A stretch of DNA of 64,000 bases from Cyclobacteriaceae bacterium (GCA_016786585.1 JAEUUI010000007.1:434001-498000); one strand, 5' to 3'; shown: positions 45,392-53,521, counted from the first letter of the stretch. Numbers and translations are program-made. Notes: generated from the sequence alone by a model not told the origin.

Positions 45392-45868
45392 ATGAATCAC
45401 ACCCGTAAATGTCTTATTACCGCCGCAACTATTGTTTTGTTATCGGTTATCAGCTTCCATGCAAGCGCACAGAAATTTCCGGTTATCATGGCCGACAGTG
45501 TTAATAAATGGAGTGAAGCAACCACCGCCCGCATCCAGGATGCACAAAACAACAAGCTCGCCACCGTAGACGTGTTTGTAAAAGTGAAGAAGTTTAAAGG
45601 TACCACTGGCATGTGTGTGGTGTTCTTCCGCAACACCGGCAGCACCACCATTTCTGCATGGGGCGGATTGCAGACGGGCGACAAGCCCGCAAGCCAAAGT
45701 ATTTATGAAGTGAACGCGGGAAAGTTTACGCTGAAACCCGGAGAAGAAGTTTCCTTTAACCTCGAGCTTCGCGAATGCTGGCCAAAGAATCGCAAAGCGC
45801 TGAACGATGCCGGCAAGTGTGCAGCCTGCGCACCTAACATTTGCTTCGCCAATGTTAGGATTAATTAA
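45392..45868 (+). CDS. Small secreted protein of unknown function
   Basis: The ATG at 45392 starts a signal peptide (ends SFHASAQ, about 25). The mature ~130 residues form a single beta-rich domain (ATVDVFVKVKKFKGTTGMCVVFFRNTGSTTISAWGG and KPGEEVSFNLELREC) that resembles an Ig-like or C2-like fold, with four cysteines near the C-terminus (CWPKN, GKCAACAPNIC). It precedes the first of the long intergenic repeats. The function is unknown. Confidence 0.65.
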   Translation: MNHTRKCLITAATIVLLSVISFHASAQKFPVIMADSVNKWSEATTARIQDAQNNKLATVDVFVKVKKFKGTTGMCVVFFRNTGSTTISAWGGLQTGDKPASQSIYEVNAGKFTLKPGEEVSFNLELRECWPKNRKALNDAGKCAACAPNICFANVRIN

Positions 45869-45896
45869 TACTATCCCCGAAGTAAGACATTGGAGC

Positions 45897-45908
45897 GTGG
45901 ACGTCCAC
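45897..45908. repeat. 12-bp perfect palindrome GTGGACGTCCAC
   Basis: It lies just before the first intergenic repeat copy; similar wording (GTGGACGCCCACCGCAC and GTAGACACCCACCGCAC) recurs at about 46474 and 48109, next to other repeat copies. Confidence 0.5.
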
Positions 45909-45937
45909 TCACGTATATGCTGCCGTCAGGAATTTCC

Positions 45938-46173
45938 AGCAAGCCTGGGATGCGCCTTATTCTATCTTTGGTTTGTGCGGCTGGCAGTGCGGATCGAATA
46001 CAGCGCAGACCGGGCTTGCGGGGCCAAGCGGCCCGGGAGCGATGCCCGTATGATGAGTTAACCTGAATTACTCTTCGGGCTGTGAAACCAATCGACACAA
46101 AACGGGAAAGATTTTTTGTGTGGTAGCCCGGCACAAATGGACCGGCTTGCCGAAAAACATTGCAGGCAAGGGG
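45938..46173. repeat. Long intergenic repeat, copy A
   Basis: About 236 bp nearly identical to 48225-48458: it starts AGCAAGC, contains CGCCTTATTCTATCTT, GGCCAAGCGGCCCGGGAGC and GAGTTAACCTGAATTACTC, and ends GCAAGGGG. The frame through it on the plus strand is open but is shared in the other copy and lacks start and codon signals, so I do not call a protein. Copies flank the CotH-like gene. Confidence 0.85.
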
Positions 46174-46241
46174 TGTGCGCTGGACTGTGCGCAGGGAGCA
46201 TATTTCTGCCTGGATTTTTTTTGTAAGGGGAAGCAGGTAAT

Positions 46242-46394
46242 GGGCCAAGCGGTCCGGGAGCGATGCCCGTATGATGAGTTAACCTGAATTACTCTTCGGG
46301 CTGCGAAACCAGTCGACAAAAAAAGGGAAAGATTTTTTGTCTGGTAGCCCGGCAGAAATGAACCGGCTTGCCGAAAAACATTGCAGGCAAGGGG
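46242..46394. repeat. Long intergenic repeat, copy B (3' two thirds)
   Basis: This 153-bp copy covers the part of copy A from GGGCCAAGCGG to GCAAGGGG. It is tandem to copy A with a 68-bp spacer and carries several point differences. Confidence 0.82.
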
Positions 46395-46406
46395 CCAAGC
46401 GGCCCC
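46391..46406. repeat. Palindrome GGGGCCAAGCGGCCCC (REP-like)
   Basis: Perfect 6-bp inverted repeat with AAGC loop. The same palindrome recurs at 48455-48470 and a variant at 48029-48042, each followed by related wording (GCGCTGCCTG, GAGTTAAC). Confidence 0.75.
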
Positions 46407-46636
46407 GGAGTGCTACCTGAGAGAACTACTCAACCGAAATCAATTTCCAAAGCCATCGCGAACTCGCTATTCGTGGACGCCCACCGCACACCTGGAATAT
46501 AACAGGACAATAAAATAGATGTCCTCAAGGTTCTGCCGCCCATTCGTCTCATCATTCCCCCGGTTCATCTCATTTCAGCGTTTCTCAGTACCACCCAAAC
46601 CCCACAACCGTTTACTTGCCAGTAAACCTCCGTGCC

Positions 46637-48010
46637 ATGCGCATCCTGTTATTTTTATTTATCGTGCTGCTGTACTCCGGTTGTGACGAGCCTGCAGAAA
46701 AAGAAACCACCCCCGCTGACGACTCATCCGGATTGGAAACGCCCGACTGGACGGACGCCACGCATGGCAACGATGCCGAACCCGATTATGAAGTTGTATT
46801 TCCGCAGGATCAGGTTAACCGCATCAACATTACCCTCACCGCGGCCGACTGGCAAACTATTCAAACCAACATGCAAACTTTATTCGGCTATGCCTTCGGA
46901 GCCGGAGGCGGACAAGGCGGAGGCTTTCCCGATTCCGAAACCGACTATGTTGCAGTGTCCGTTACCATGAACGACACCGAATGGTACAAAGCCGGCTTCC
47001 GCCTCAAAGGCAACTCCACGCTCGCACAAACTTGGGCGTCCGGAATTTATAAACTTCCTTTCCGCCTTAACTTCGATAAGTTTGAAGACACCTATCCCGA
47101 AATAAAAAACCAGCGCTTCTACGGATTCAAAGAGTTAACCTTTTCACCGGGCGCGAAAGACAATTCGTTGCTGCGCGAAAAAATCGGTGCCGACATTTTC
47201 AGAAAGGCCGGCATCCCGGCTGCACAAACTGCTTTCTACCGCGTGTACATCGATTTTGGTGCAGGGTTGAAATACTGTGGCGTGTATACGCTGGTGGAAG
47301 TGGTTGACGACTCCATGGTCGAAACACAATTCGGGAAAGACGATGGCAACATCTACAAACCCGAGTCGTACCTGAAAACCTTTACGCAAAGTGAGTTCGA
47401 AAAAAAGAACAACGAAGACCTGGCCGACTACAGCGATGTGCAGGTATTGATTACCGCACTCAACAGCAGCACCCGCACCAGCAATCCCGCCCAATGGCGC
47501 ACACAACTCGAAGCCACGTTTAATGTCAATCATTTTTTAAAGTGGCTTGCCGTAAACACCACCATCACCAACTGGGACACCTATGGCGCCATGGCACACA
47601 ATTATTATCTGTACAACCATCCGGTGAACAAGCTCACCTGGATCCCGTGGGATAATAATGAGTGCCTCGCCAGTCGTTCGGGTCCGGGTGGTAATTCCGT
47701 GAACCTTTCGTTGTCAACCGTTACATCCACGTGGCCGCTCATCCGCTACCTGGCCGATGATGCCGTGTACTACGCGCAATACAAAGAATACGTGCGCACC
47801 TTTACCGATGAAGCCTTTGCCGTGAGCGACATCCAGCAGATGCTCACCACATACCACGACTTGATTTCACCGTATGTGATCGGGCCCGAAGAAACTGAAA
47901 CCGGCAAGTACACACAACTCAGCAGTTCCGCAGCATTCACCAGCGAACTCGCCACCCTCAAACAATACATCGTTGCGCGGCACAGTGCAGTTGACAGCTT
48001 CGTACCGTAG
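46637..48010 (+). CDS. CotH-family kinase-like lipoprotein
   Basis: The ATG at 46637 starts a lipoprotein signal (LFIVLLYSGCDEP, Cys about 16). CotH features are the GxRLKGNSTL segment near residue 125, KLPFRLNFDKF, the LLREKIGADIFRKAGIPA helix, YCGVYTLVEVVDD, and the WIPWDNNECL motif near 345 that carries the metal-binding DxN. CotH-like kinases phosphorylate spore or secreted proteins and are widespread in Bacteroidota. The gene is bounded on both sides by long direct repeats, which suggests that the segment was duplicated or moved. Codons here are visibly more C-rich than in the core. Confidence 0.85.
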   Translation: MRILLFLFIVLLYSGCDEPAEKETTPADDSSGLETPDWTDATHGNDAEPDYEVVFPQDQVNRINITLTAADWQTIQTNMQTLFGYAFGAGGGQGGGFPDSETDYVAVSVTMNDTEWYKAGFRLKGNSTLAQTWASGIYKLPFRLNFDKFEDTYPEIKNQRFYGFKELTFSPGAKDNSLLREKIGADIFRKAGIPAAQTAFYRVYIDFGAGLKYCGVYTLVEVVDDSMVETQFGKDDGNIYKPESYLKTFTQSEFEKKNNEDLADYSDVQVLITALNSSTRTSNPAQWRTQLEATFNVNHFLKWLAVNTTITNWDTYGAMAHNYYLYNHPVNKLTWIPWDNNECLASRSGPGGNSVNLSLSTVTSTWPLIRYLADDAVYYAQYKEYVRTFTDEAFAVSDIQQMLTTYHDLISPYVIGPEETETGKYTQLSSSAAFTSELATLKQYIVARHSAVDSFVP

Positions 48011-48090
48011 TTTGTAAAATTCAGGCAAGGGCCATGCGGCCCTGAAGCGCTGCCTGCGTGAATGAGTTAACCCGAATTACTTTCCAAAGT
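48011..48090. repeat. Intergenic repeat related to 46384-46460 and 48446-48520
   Basis: The sequence runs from CAGGCAAGGGCC through GCGCTGCCTGCGTG to GAATTACTTTCCAAAGTC. The same order of blocks occurs at 48446-48520 and, more diverged, at 46384-46460. Confidence 0.72.
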
Positions 48091-48224
48091 CAGCTCTCAA
48101 TAATTCTTTGTAGACACCCACCGCACGTTTTGTTTAATCCTTGCGCGGTGGCCAGGCAGAAATGGACTTACTTTTCTTTTGAATGCCCGAATGCGTCATG
48201 CAATGCTACCGTAAAAAAATTATC

Positions 48225-48458
48225 AGCAAGCACGGGATGCGCCTTATTCTATCTTCGGTTTGTGCGGCTGGCGGTGCGGATCGAATACAGCGCAGACCGG
48301 GCTTGCGGGGCCAAGCGGCCCGGGAGCGATGCCCGTATCATGAGTTAACCTGAATTACTCTTCGGGCTGCGGAACCAGTCGAAACAAAACGGGAAAGATT
48401 TTTTGCGCGGTAACCTGCAGAATGAACAGGCTTGCCTGAAAACATTGCAGTCAAGGGG
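48225..48458. repeat. Long intergenic repeat, copy C
   Basis: About 234 bp, same order as copy A (45938-46173) at about 90% identity by eye. The two copies flank the CotH-like gene in direct orientation. Confidence 0.85.
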
Positions 48459-48520
48459 CCAAGCGGCCCCGTAGCGCTGCCTGTGTGAATGAGTTAACCT
48501 GATTACTTTCCAAAGTCAAC
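48455..48520. repeat. REP-like palindrome with trailing block, second full copy
   Basis: GGGGCCAAGCGGCCCC followed by GCGCTGCCTGTGTGAATGAG and ACTTTCCAAAGTC. Confidence 0.7.
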
Positions 48521-48581
48521 GCCTGGTTGCAGACCTGCACTATTACCAGAAAGTAAAATTCTTCAGATTTCTTTAAAAAAC

Positions 48582-48600
48582 CATAGGAGTTACTCCTATG
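48582..48600. repeat. Palindrome TAGGAGTTACTCCTA, copy 2
   Basis: CATAGGAGTTACTCCTATG, perfect 19-bp inverted repeat with central T, 267 bp before the 48867 gene. Confidence 0.85.
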
Positions 48601-48687
48601 CCCCGCGCCCCATTTTTAAAAAACCTTTTAGCTTCATTCCAGCATTCGGGGTTTTGTCTCCCGGGTGCCGGCTGCTAATCTGTCTGC

Positions 48688-48708
48688 GCACTTCAAGCCT
48701 TGAAGTGC
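48688..48708. repeat. 21-bp palindrome GCACTTCAAG-C-CTTGAAGTGC
   Basis: Ten-base arms with a single central C; a candidate operator or short hairpin in the leader region of the secreted cluster. Confidence 0.65.
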
Positions 48709-48818
48709 CGAAGTTGTTTCTGTAGGGCGACTCTTTGCAGTGTTCTGTTCCCAGACCTTCTTTCTCATGTCTTTCACTGATTAAGTTATCGCCTGCTCAT
48801 GCAGGAATACCATTTCCC

Positions 48819-48852
48819 CCGGAGTAAGCCGAAAATCCGAAGAAGAGTAGGC
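48819..48852 (+). repeat. 34-nt leader repeat, copy 1
   Basis: The 34-nt block from CCGGAGTAAGCCG to AAGAAGAGTAGGC is identical in all three copies and lies 14 nt before the ATG at 48867. A 4-bp CGGA/TCCG inverted repeat within it could form a small hairpin. It is preceded by the shared wording GAATACCA. Confidence 0.9.
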
Positions 48853-48866
48853 CAACTGAATCTACT

Positions 48867-49433
48867 ATGAAAAGAAAATCTGTTCAGATAGTCAGTGCGC
48901 TATCTTTTTTCCTCCTGAGTCTTACTGCAGCAGCACAAACCTTCGACTTTAATGCACTGCAGGGATTTTCATTGTCGGTTACCCTTCCACCCAGCACAAC
49001 CCGAATGGTCGATTACAAATCCGGAGTAATGGTGGGTGTTCACACCCATCTGTTCCAAGTCGCTACCCTGGTTACGGCAAATGTTAACACCTATGGGGGA
49101 AACACTCTGCTAATCCCTGTCGCTTCCGGTTTTTACATCGAAGATGTAGGCCGGAAGAAACGCATTAAAACCATCACGATGGATGTTGAGTATGGTATAG
49201 GGGGTAACATGTTATACATAGCAATTAACGGCACAAACAATTTTGTGCCGATTTCACTCGGCCAAACGGTTAACGTCTCCGGTGTACAGGTAACGTTTCC
49301 GCCCGCGCTTTCACCGGGTCTCCAGAATTTTAAAGGGAAAGTGACGCTAACGGGAAAAAGAATCAAATCAGTTTTCATCGCCTCCAAAGCGATCGTAAAA
49401 GAATTGTATGTCGATAACATTAATGTTCGATAG
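48867..49433 (+). CDS. Secreted protein 1 of the leader-repeat cluster, unknown function
   Basis: A signal peptide ends at about residue 24 (LTAAAQ). The mature ~165 residues have regular strands (FSLSVTLPPSTTRMVDYKSGVM, ITMDVEYGIGGNMLYIAING, VKELYVDNINVR) without a recognised motif; a beta-sandwich is plausible. It is the first of three genes preceded by the same 34-nt leader element, so it is probably regulated together with them. It lies 63 bp before the next start. Confidence 0.65.
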   Translation: MKRKSVQIVSALSFFLLSLTAAAQTFDFNALQGFSLSVTLPPSTTRMVDYKSGVMVGVHTHLFQVATLVTANVNTYGGNTLLIPVASGFYIEDVGRKKRIKTITMDVEYGIGGNMLYIAINGTNNFVPISLGQTVNVSGVQVTFPPALSPGLQNFKGKVTLTGKRIKSVFIASKAIVKELYVDNINVR

Positions 49434-49443
49434 AATACCAATA

Positions 49444-49477
49444 CCGGAGTAAGCCGAAAATCCGAAGAAGAGTAGGC
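49444..49477 (+). repeat. 34-nt leader repeat, copy 2
   Basis: Identical to copy 1, 19 nt before the ATG at 49497. It lies just 10 bp after the stop of the preceding gene, preceded by GAATACCAATA. Confidence 0.9.
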
Positions 49478-49496
49478 GACAATCAAAAATGATGCT

Positions 49497-50369
49497 ATGA
49501 AAATTACGCTGATGCTATTACTGTGCTTTACGATTACCATTTCGTTTGCCCAAAAAGAGAAAGATAAGCCAAAGAAGCAAGGTACTTTTTTGTTGGAATC
49601 CCAATTCAAAGATTACATTCCCGTTTCGCCCTTAGAATTTGAGCAAACCGTTGATATTTATAATTCAAAGACGAAAACCTTTGTAAAACTCTCCATAAAA
49701 GAACTGGCAAGTGATAAAACGGCTGTTCTTCAATTTTTGCCCAATGAGGCTGTATTTGCAACCGTTAGAAAAAATGATAATTCAGCTGAGGCGAAATACG
49801 GACCTGCTTCAATAACAGCCGAAGCCGGATCATATACTGTAACACTCGACTATTGCAAATTCACAACTCTCAAAGTGATTAACGAAGATGGAACAACCTG
49901 TGCTGGATTTACCAAGGTGGGGATAGGTATGCGAATTACTGCGCAAATCACCACATTTAAAGCGGGCGTTGATGTTAGTTCGCTAATCGGTTTGGGGCTT
50001 GCAGCCAAAAGCAATAATCTGGCAGGTCAATTAAGTGTCGACATCATTGGGATGGAGTCGAGTAAAATAACCGATTTGATTACGTTGCCAGTCGATATCA
50101 GTGAATCATCTATTCAAACCGCTCTTCAATCGCTCTCGGCAATCAAGTCTAAAATATATGATGAAGATACCCGGCTATATCCCCAGGTGGTTGCAATAAA
50201 AAGGGGAAATGCCAGCTCATGTTCAGTTTTCGATATTCTGAATACACTTGATCCGGGTGGCAAAAATACCATAAAGTCAGGCGTCAATACTCAACAACAA
50301 CAGCAGCAACAACAGCAGCAACAACAACAACAGCAGCAACAACAGCAGCAGCAACAACCCGGACAGTAA
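49497..50369 (+). CDS. Secreted protein 2 of the cluster with C-terminal polyglutamine tract
   Basis: A signal peptide (ends ISFAQ, about 18) precedes about 240 residues of unknown fold and a tail of 22 consecutive glutamines (50294-50359) followed by PGQ. The Q codons are an irregular mix of CAA and CAG, so the tract is kept at the protein level and is not a simple CAG slippage run. The central part has strands such as YTVTLDYCKFTTLKVINEDG. PolyQ tails can drive aggregation or coiled contacts; the function is unknown. The third leader copy follows 62 bp after its stop. Confidence 0.7.
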   Translation: MKITLMLLLCFTITISFAQKEKDKPKKQGTFLLESQFKDYIPVSPLEFEQTVDIYNSKTKTFVKLSIKELASDKTAVLQFLPNEAVFATVRKNDNSAEAKYGPASITAEAGSYTVTLDYCKFTTLKVINEDGTTCAGFTKVGIGMRITAQITTFKAGVDVSSLIGLGLAAKSNNLAGQLSVDIIGMESSKITDLITLPVDISESSIQTALQSLSAIKSKIYDEDTRLYPQVVAIKRGNASSCSVFDILNTLDPGGKNTIKSGVNTQQQQQQQQQQQQQQQQQQQQQQPGQ

Positions 50370-50431
50370 CAATAGTTAGCTTGGCCGATGTACTAAATGT
50401 CAAATTTCAACTAAATCTAACAGAAGGATAC

Positions 50432-50465
50432 CCGGAGTAAGCCGAAAATCCGAAGAAGAGTAGGC
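50432..50465 (+). repeat. 34-nt leader repeat, copy 3
   Basis: Identical to copies 1 and 2, 21 nt before the ATG at 50487, preceded by AAGGATAC. Confidence 0.9.
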
Positions 50466-50486
50466 GTCATATTAAACATTAACTTC

Positions 50487-51281
50487 ATGAAGAGATGTCT
50501 CGTTATTTTCACAATGCTCACTGCGAGTTTTAATCTGTTTGCACAAAGCAAACAAAGCCTCAAGCAAATGAGAGACTATTTTAAAGGTTTAACAGGCGGT
50601 CCTTATGTTTTCATGCAATCACCACGAACCGACTTCGAAGTTGGTATGATCTACCAATTTATCAACGGTCGATTTTATCGGTTCAGCACAACCGCAGAGT
50701 GCTTTGGCTCACCAACAAATATTTTGAGTGCTCAGGTACAATCGTTTCAAGTTAATAAGACGTTAGAAGCCAGCTGGAAAGTCGGTCTTGAAATCTTAGC
50801 TATGGGCCCGATCACCGAAGATGTTAAATTGAACCTTGAGGCAAAAAATATCTCAAAGATTTCAATTTCGATTGGTAATCTCACATCGCGTTCCATGTCG
50901 CTGCTCAAACTGAAGGCATTGTTAAAAGATAACAATGTAGATCAACTGTGCAGGCAATCGGAATTGGTTAAAGGCGACACTAAATATATCGTTACAGAAG
51001 TTTTGATGTCCGATAGTCTGGAGATTGAGTTTTCGGACAGCAATAATAACAAAATCGATATTAGTGCGGAGTTTATAAAAAAGATTTTGCCCAACGTGCA
51101 AATTGACCGCACCAAAATTTCCAACGGCAAATTGGCAATCATAAAAACACAATTTGTTATTGCTTATAAACCCATTCGTATTAAAACACTGGAGAAAAAC
51201 AGTGCTGACGGTCTTATACTCGAGTTCGATCCCGATAACCTTCAGGCGCTCGATGCATACTATAATCAAATCAGTCAGTAG
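50487..51281 (+). CDS. Secreted protein 3 of the leader-repeat cluster, unknown function
   Basis: A signal peptide ends at about residue 20 (FNLFAQ). The mature ~245 residues are not recognised; they contain mixed helices and strands (YFKGLTGGPYVFMQSPRTDFEVGMIYQF, SISIGNLTSRSMSLLKLKALL) with two cysteines. It precedes the trypsin-like protease gene by 3 bp, so the two are one transcriptional unit and it may be a substrate, inhibitor or partner of the protease. Confidence 0.65.
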   Translation: MKRCLVIFTMLTASFNLFAQSKQSLKQMRDYFKGLTGGPYVFMQSPRTDFEVGMIYQFINGRFYRFSTTAECFGSPTNILSAQVQSFQVNKTLEASWKVGLEILAMGPITEDVKLNLEAKNISKISISIGNLTSRSMSLLKLKALLKDNNVDQLCRQSELVKGDTKYIVTEVLMSDSLEIEFSDSNNNKIDISAEFIKKILPNVQIDRTKISNGKLAIIKTQFVIAYKPIRIKTLEKNSADGLILEFDPDNLQALDAYYNQISQ

Positions 51282-51284
51282 CGT

Positions 51285-52103
51285 ATGAAAGTAATAAGCT
51301 ATATAGTTGCGTGTTGCCTTTCGGGTGCTGCTTGTGCACAGACGGTAGTTTCCCCGCTGCCGGTAACCGCAAGCTACCATGCAGTTAAAGTCAGCGTTAC
51401 TGACGATGAAACCCTTGTCCCTACCGGTCGAACCCTGGCGGGCCGCGAAGGCACTGCGTTTTCTTTGTATAAAAGGAAAAACGGACCGAACAACTACACC
51501 TTGTTCTTTTTAACCGCTGCCCATGTAATTGTTGGTGTTGACGAGATCGAATCCGGGTCTGACCCTAAAAAGTTTAACCGTGTTTTAACCCTCCATTTCG
51601 ATAACGACACCCGATGGATATTGCCCTTAAACGATACGCGAATTAACATCGCAATTTGTTCACAGTGGCGGTCACGTTTTAATGATGTCGCAATCTTTAG
51701 CATTGATAATATTAGCTCCCAGTTAGCGCAACGATTCAGCGAATCTGTAATGAATACCTGCGATTATGGCACAAGCGAACCGCAGGCAATCAGCATTATG
51801 GGCTATCGGCAAGGACAATACGAGCGTGTTAGTTTTTCAGGCAGTACCGAAACAACAATACTTAAGCCCTATCGGAAAATTATCAGTTTTCAGCAAGGGC
51901 CAAGCCCGGGTGTAAGCGGGGCTCCGGTAATGAATACCTGCAACAATCAAGTAGTCGGCATATATGCAGGGGAAATTTCAGAAATACCCGGAATGTTCTA
52001 CTACGTTGATTTCACCTCGCTGGCAAGAACCGAATTTATTGAAAGGTTTATCGATCACGGACCCTATCGTCTCCGTGTAGTAAATGCAAATTCCTGTAAT
52101 TGA
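51285..52103 (+). CDS. Secreted trypsin-like serine protease (S1 fold)
   Basis: After a signal peptide (ends AACAQT, about 19), the trypsin-fold triad is visible: His80 in LTAAHVI, Asp134 in FNDVAIF and Ser211 in the PGVSGAPV motif. The length (272 aa) fits a minimal protease with no extra domain; two cysteines in the substrate-side CD and MNTC segments could form a disulfide. There is no PDZ domain, so it is not a DegP type. It starts 3 bp after the preceding gene and may process its neighbours. Confidence 0.85.
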   Translation: MKVISYIVACCLSGAACAQTVVSPLPVTASYHAVKVSVTDDETLVPTGRTLAGREGTAFSLYKRKNGPNNYTLFFLTAAHVIVGVDEIESGSDPKKFNRVLTLHFDNDTRWILPLNDTRINIAICSQWRSRFNDVAIFSIDNISSQLAQRFSESVMNTCDYGTSEPQAISIMGYRQGQYERVSFSGSTETTILKPYRKIISFQQGPSPGVSGAPVMNTCNNQVVGIYAGEISEIPGMFYYVDFTSLARTEFIERFIDHGPYRLRVVNANSCN

Positions 52104-52136
52104 TCAAATTGATTTGCAACACTAAAATACTTCCCC

Positions 52137-52433
52137 ATGCCCGAACTAAAAGACTCCTTCTGCGTCCTCCAGCTCATCAGCCCCGGCCCGCTGCAGCGCG
52201 CCAACCTGCGCAGCTTCCTCAACGGCAAAGCCCTCTACATCGAAATTGGCGATTGCTTCTTCATCAGCCTCGAGCCCGCCCTCAAAGGCCGCATCTCCCG
52301 CGCCCTCAAGAATGACGGAACCAACTTCATCCTCGCCTTCACTAACATCAGGGCCGGGGCCGATGTGCTCACCAACGGCATCACCAAAAACGACAAAACC
52401 AAACTCGAACAAATGATCTGGGAAGACCAATAA
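52137..52433 (+). CDS. Small cytosolic protein of unknown function in the cluster
   Basis: The 98-residue product has no signal peptide and no known motif. It looks like a single alpha/beta domain (FCVLQLISPGPLQRANLRSFLNGKALYIEIGDCFF, FILAFTNIRAGADVL). Its codons are strikingly C-rich compared with the genes just upstream, and it shares this with the next gene, so the pair may have been acquired separately. It starts 33 bp after the protease stop. Confidence 0.6.
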   Translation: MPELKDSFCVLQLISPGPLQRANLRSFLNGKALYIEIGDCFFISLEPALKGRISRALKNDGTNFILAFTNIRAGADVLTNGITKNDKTKLEQMIWEDQ

Positions 52434-52436
52434 CCT

Positions 52437-53486
52437 ATGAAAGCACCCTTCGCACTCCTTATTATAGTGTGCAGCCTCGTATCCGCCCACGCCCGGCAGG
52501 ATACCCTCGGCTTCGCACCCCGCGCAGCCAAAAAGCGCACCATCTTCGAAGCCTTCTATCCCATAGGCGATAACCCCAGCATCGGCTACAAAACCAACAT
52601 CGTTAGCGATGAAACCATCCTCTTCGAAGCCAACCCCTTCTTGCGCCTCCGGCTCATCAACACCATGGATAAATTCATGAGCACCACCCCCAACAACAAC
52701 TGGAAACAGAACTGGGGCTTCGCCTGGTACATCGCCTACCGGCCCCAGCTGCGCATGTATACCGATAACTCCATGCCCGCAAAAACACCCTCCAACAAAA
52801 TCAGCATCGCAGCATTTCAGTGGGCTAAAGTTTTTGAATCATCCACACAGAAACTTTCCATGCTCGCCATCTCCTTCGAGAGCGGCCACTACTCCAACGG
52901 GCAGGACCGCTGCGCCTTCAATGCCAACATCGCCGATGGCACCAAAGCGTGCGACAGCGTGTATAACCTCATCACCGATAAAACCAATCTTTCAAAAATC
53001 CTCAACCGCAGCTCCGGCAACTTCTCTACTAACTACACCGAAATCATCATCAGCTATAAGTGGTTCCCCGCGCTCGATCAAAAGTTCAGGCCCATGCAAG
53101 CCTGGTCCGTGCAGGGCGGCATTAACGTCTATCACGATAAGCTCCTGTTCGTGGGCAACGTAGGCGGCTACTCCGATGCCGACATTACCATCTACGGCCG
53201 CAACCGGTTTACAGCCGGGGGCAGCTACATGTGGCGCATCAGCGAGGCCAACCTCAGGCGGTTTGTAATAGCCGTCAATACCGAAATCATCGCCACCCCG
53301 CATCCGTCCGTTAACCCGTGGCGGGGCGAGCTCACGTTTACCTACTTCATGCACAACAGCACCGGCTTCTTCGCCAGCGTTAATGCCGGGCACGATAATT
53401 ATAACTACCGGTTTGTCGATTCCGGCTTCCAGCTGTTTGCCGGCCTCACGTTCGATGTCTTCCCGCCCGTGCAGTTAAAGCGTTGA
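52437..53486 (+). CDS. Secreted outer-membrane-barrel-like protein of unknown function
   Basis: A signal peptide ends at about residue 20 (VSAHAR). The remaining ~330 residues carry many short alternating strands ended by aromatic residues (FAWYIAYRPQLRMYTD, EIIISYKWFPAL, ELTFTYFMHNSTGFFASVNAG, FQLFAGLTFDVFP), typical of an outer membrane barrel. It follows the small cytosolic gene by 3 bp and shares its C-rich codon use. Barrel identity is inference from strand periodicity. Confidence 0.65.
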   Translation: MKAPFALLIIVCSLVSAHARQDTLGFAPRAAKKRTIFEAFYPIGDNPSIGYKTNIVSDETILFEANPFLRLRLINTMDKFMSTTPNNNWKQNWGFAWYIAYRPQLRMYTDNSMPAKTPSNKISIAAFQWAKVFESSTQKLSMLAISFESGHYSNGQDRCAFNANIADGTKACDSVYNLITDKTNLSKILNRSSGNFSTNYTEIIISYKWFPALDQKFRPMQAWSVQGGINVYHDKLLFVGNVGGYSDADITIYGRNRFTAGGSYMWRISEANLRRFVIAVNTEIIATPHPSVNPWRGELTFTYFMHNSTGFFASVNAGHDNYNYRFVDSGFQLFAGLTFDVFPPVQLKR

Positions 53487-53521
53487 TGATTGATCACTGG
53501 GGAACTTGTCTTCATAGAATT

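Larger units (their letters stand above)
48521..48815 (+). promoter_or_regulatory. Upstream region of the secreted cluster
   Basis: No gene was seen in these 295 bp. It contains the second TAGGAGTTACTCCTA palindrome (48582-48600), a 21-bp palindrome GCACTTCAAG-C-CTTGAAGTGC (48688-48708) and a short hairpin CCTGC/GCAGG (48792-48805). These make it the probable promoter and control region of the cluster that starts at 48867. Confidence 0.5.

Noticed and set aside
45807-46061. Open frame on the plus strand through intergenic repeat copy A
   Set aside because: The same frame appears in copy C (48058-48348), begins in unrelated sequence each time and has no start or signal features; it is a translated repeat.
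45871-46248. Long minus-strand frame across the same repeats
   Set aside because: It covers only repeat sequence, with no start context and no homology pattern.
48819-50465. CRISPR array from the three 34-nt repeats
   Set aside because: Copies are 0.6-1 kb apart with complete genes between them, and no cas gene was seen.
48819-51281. Integron attC gene cassettes
   Set aside because: The repeat precedes each gene instead of following it and lacks the attC core GTTRRRY / RYYYAAC arrangement; no integrase is visible.
52992-53393. Long minus-strand frame opposite the barrel-like protein gene
   Set aside because: It is a shadow of the C-rich plus-strand codons and has no start or signal features.
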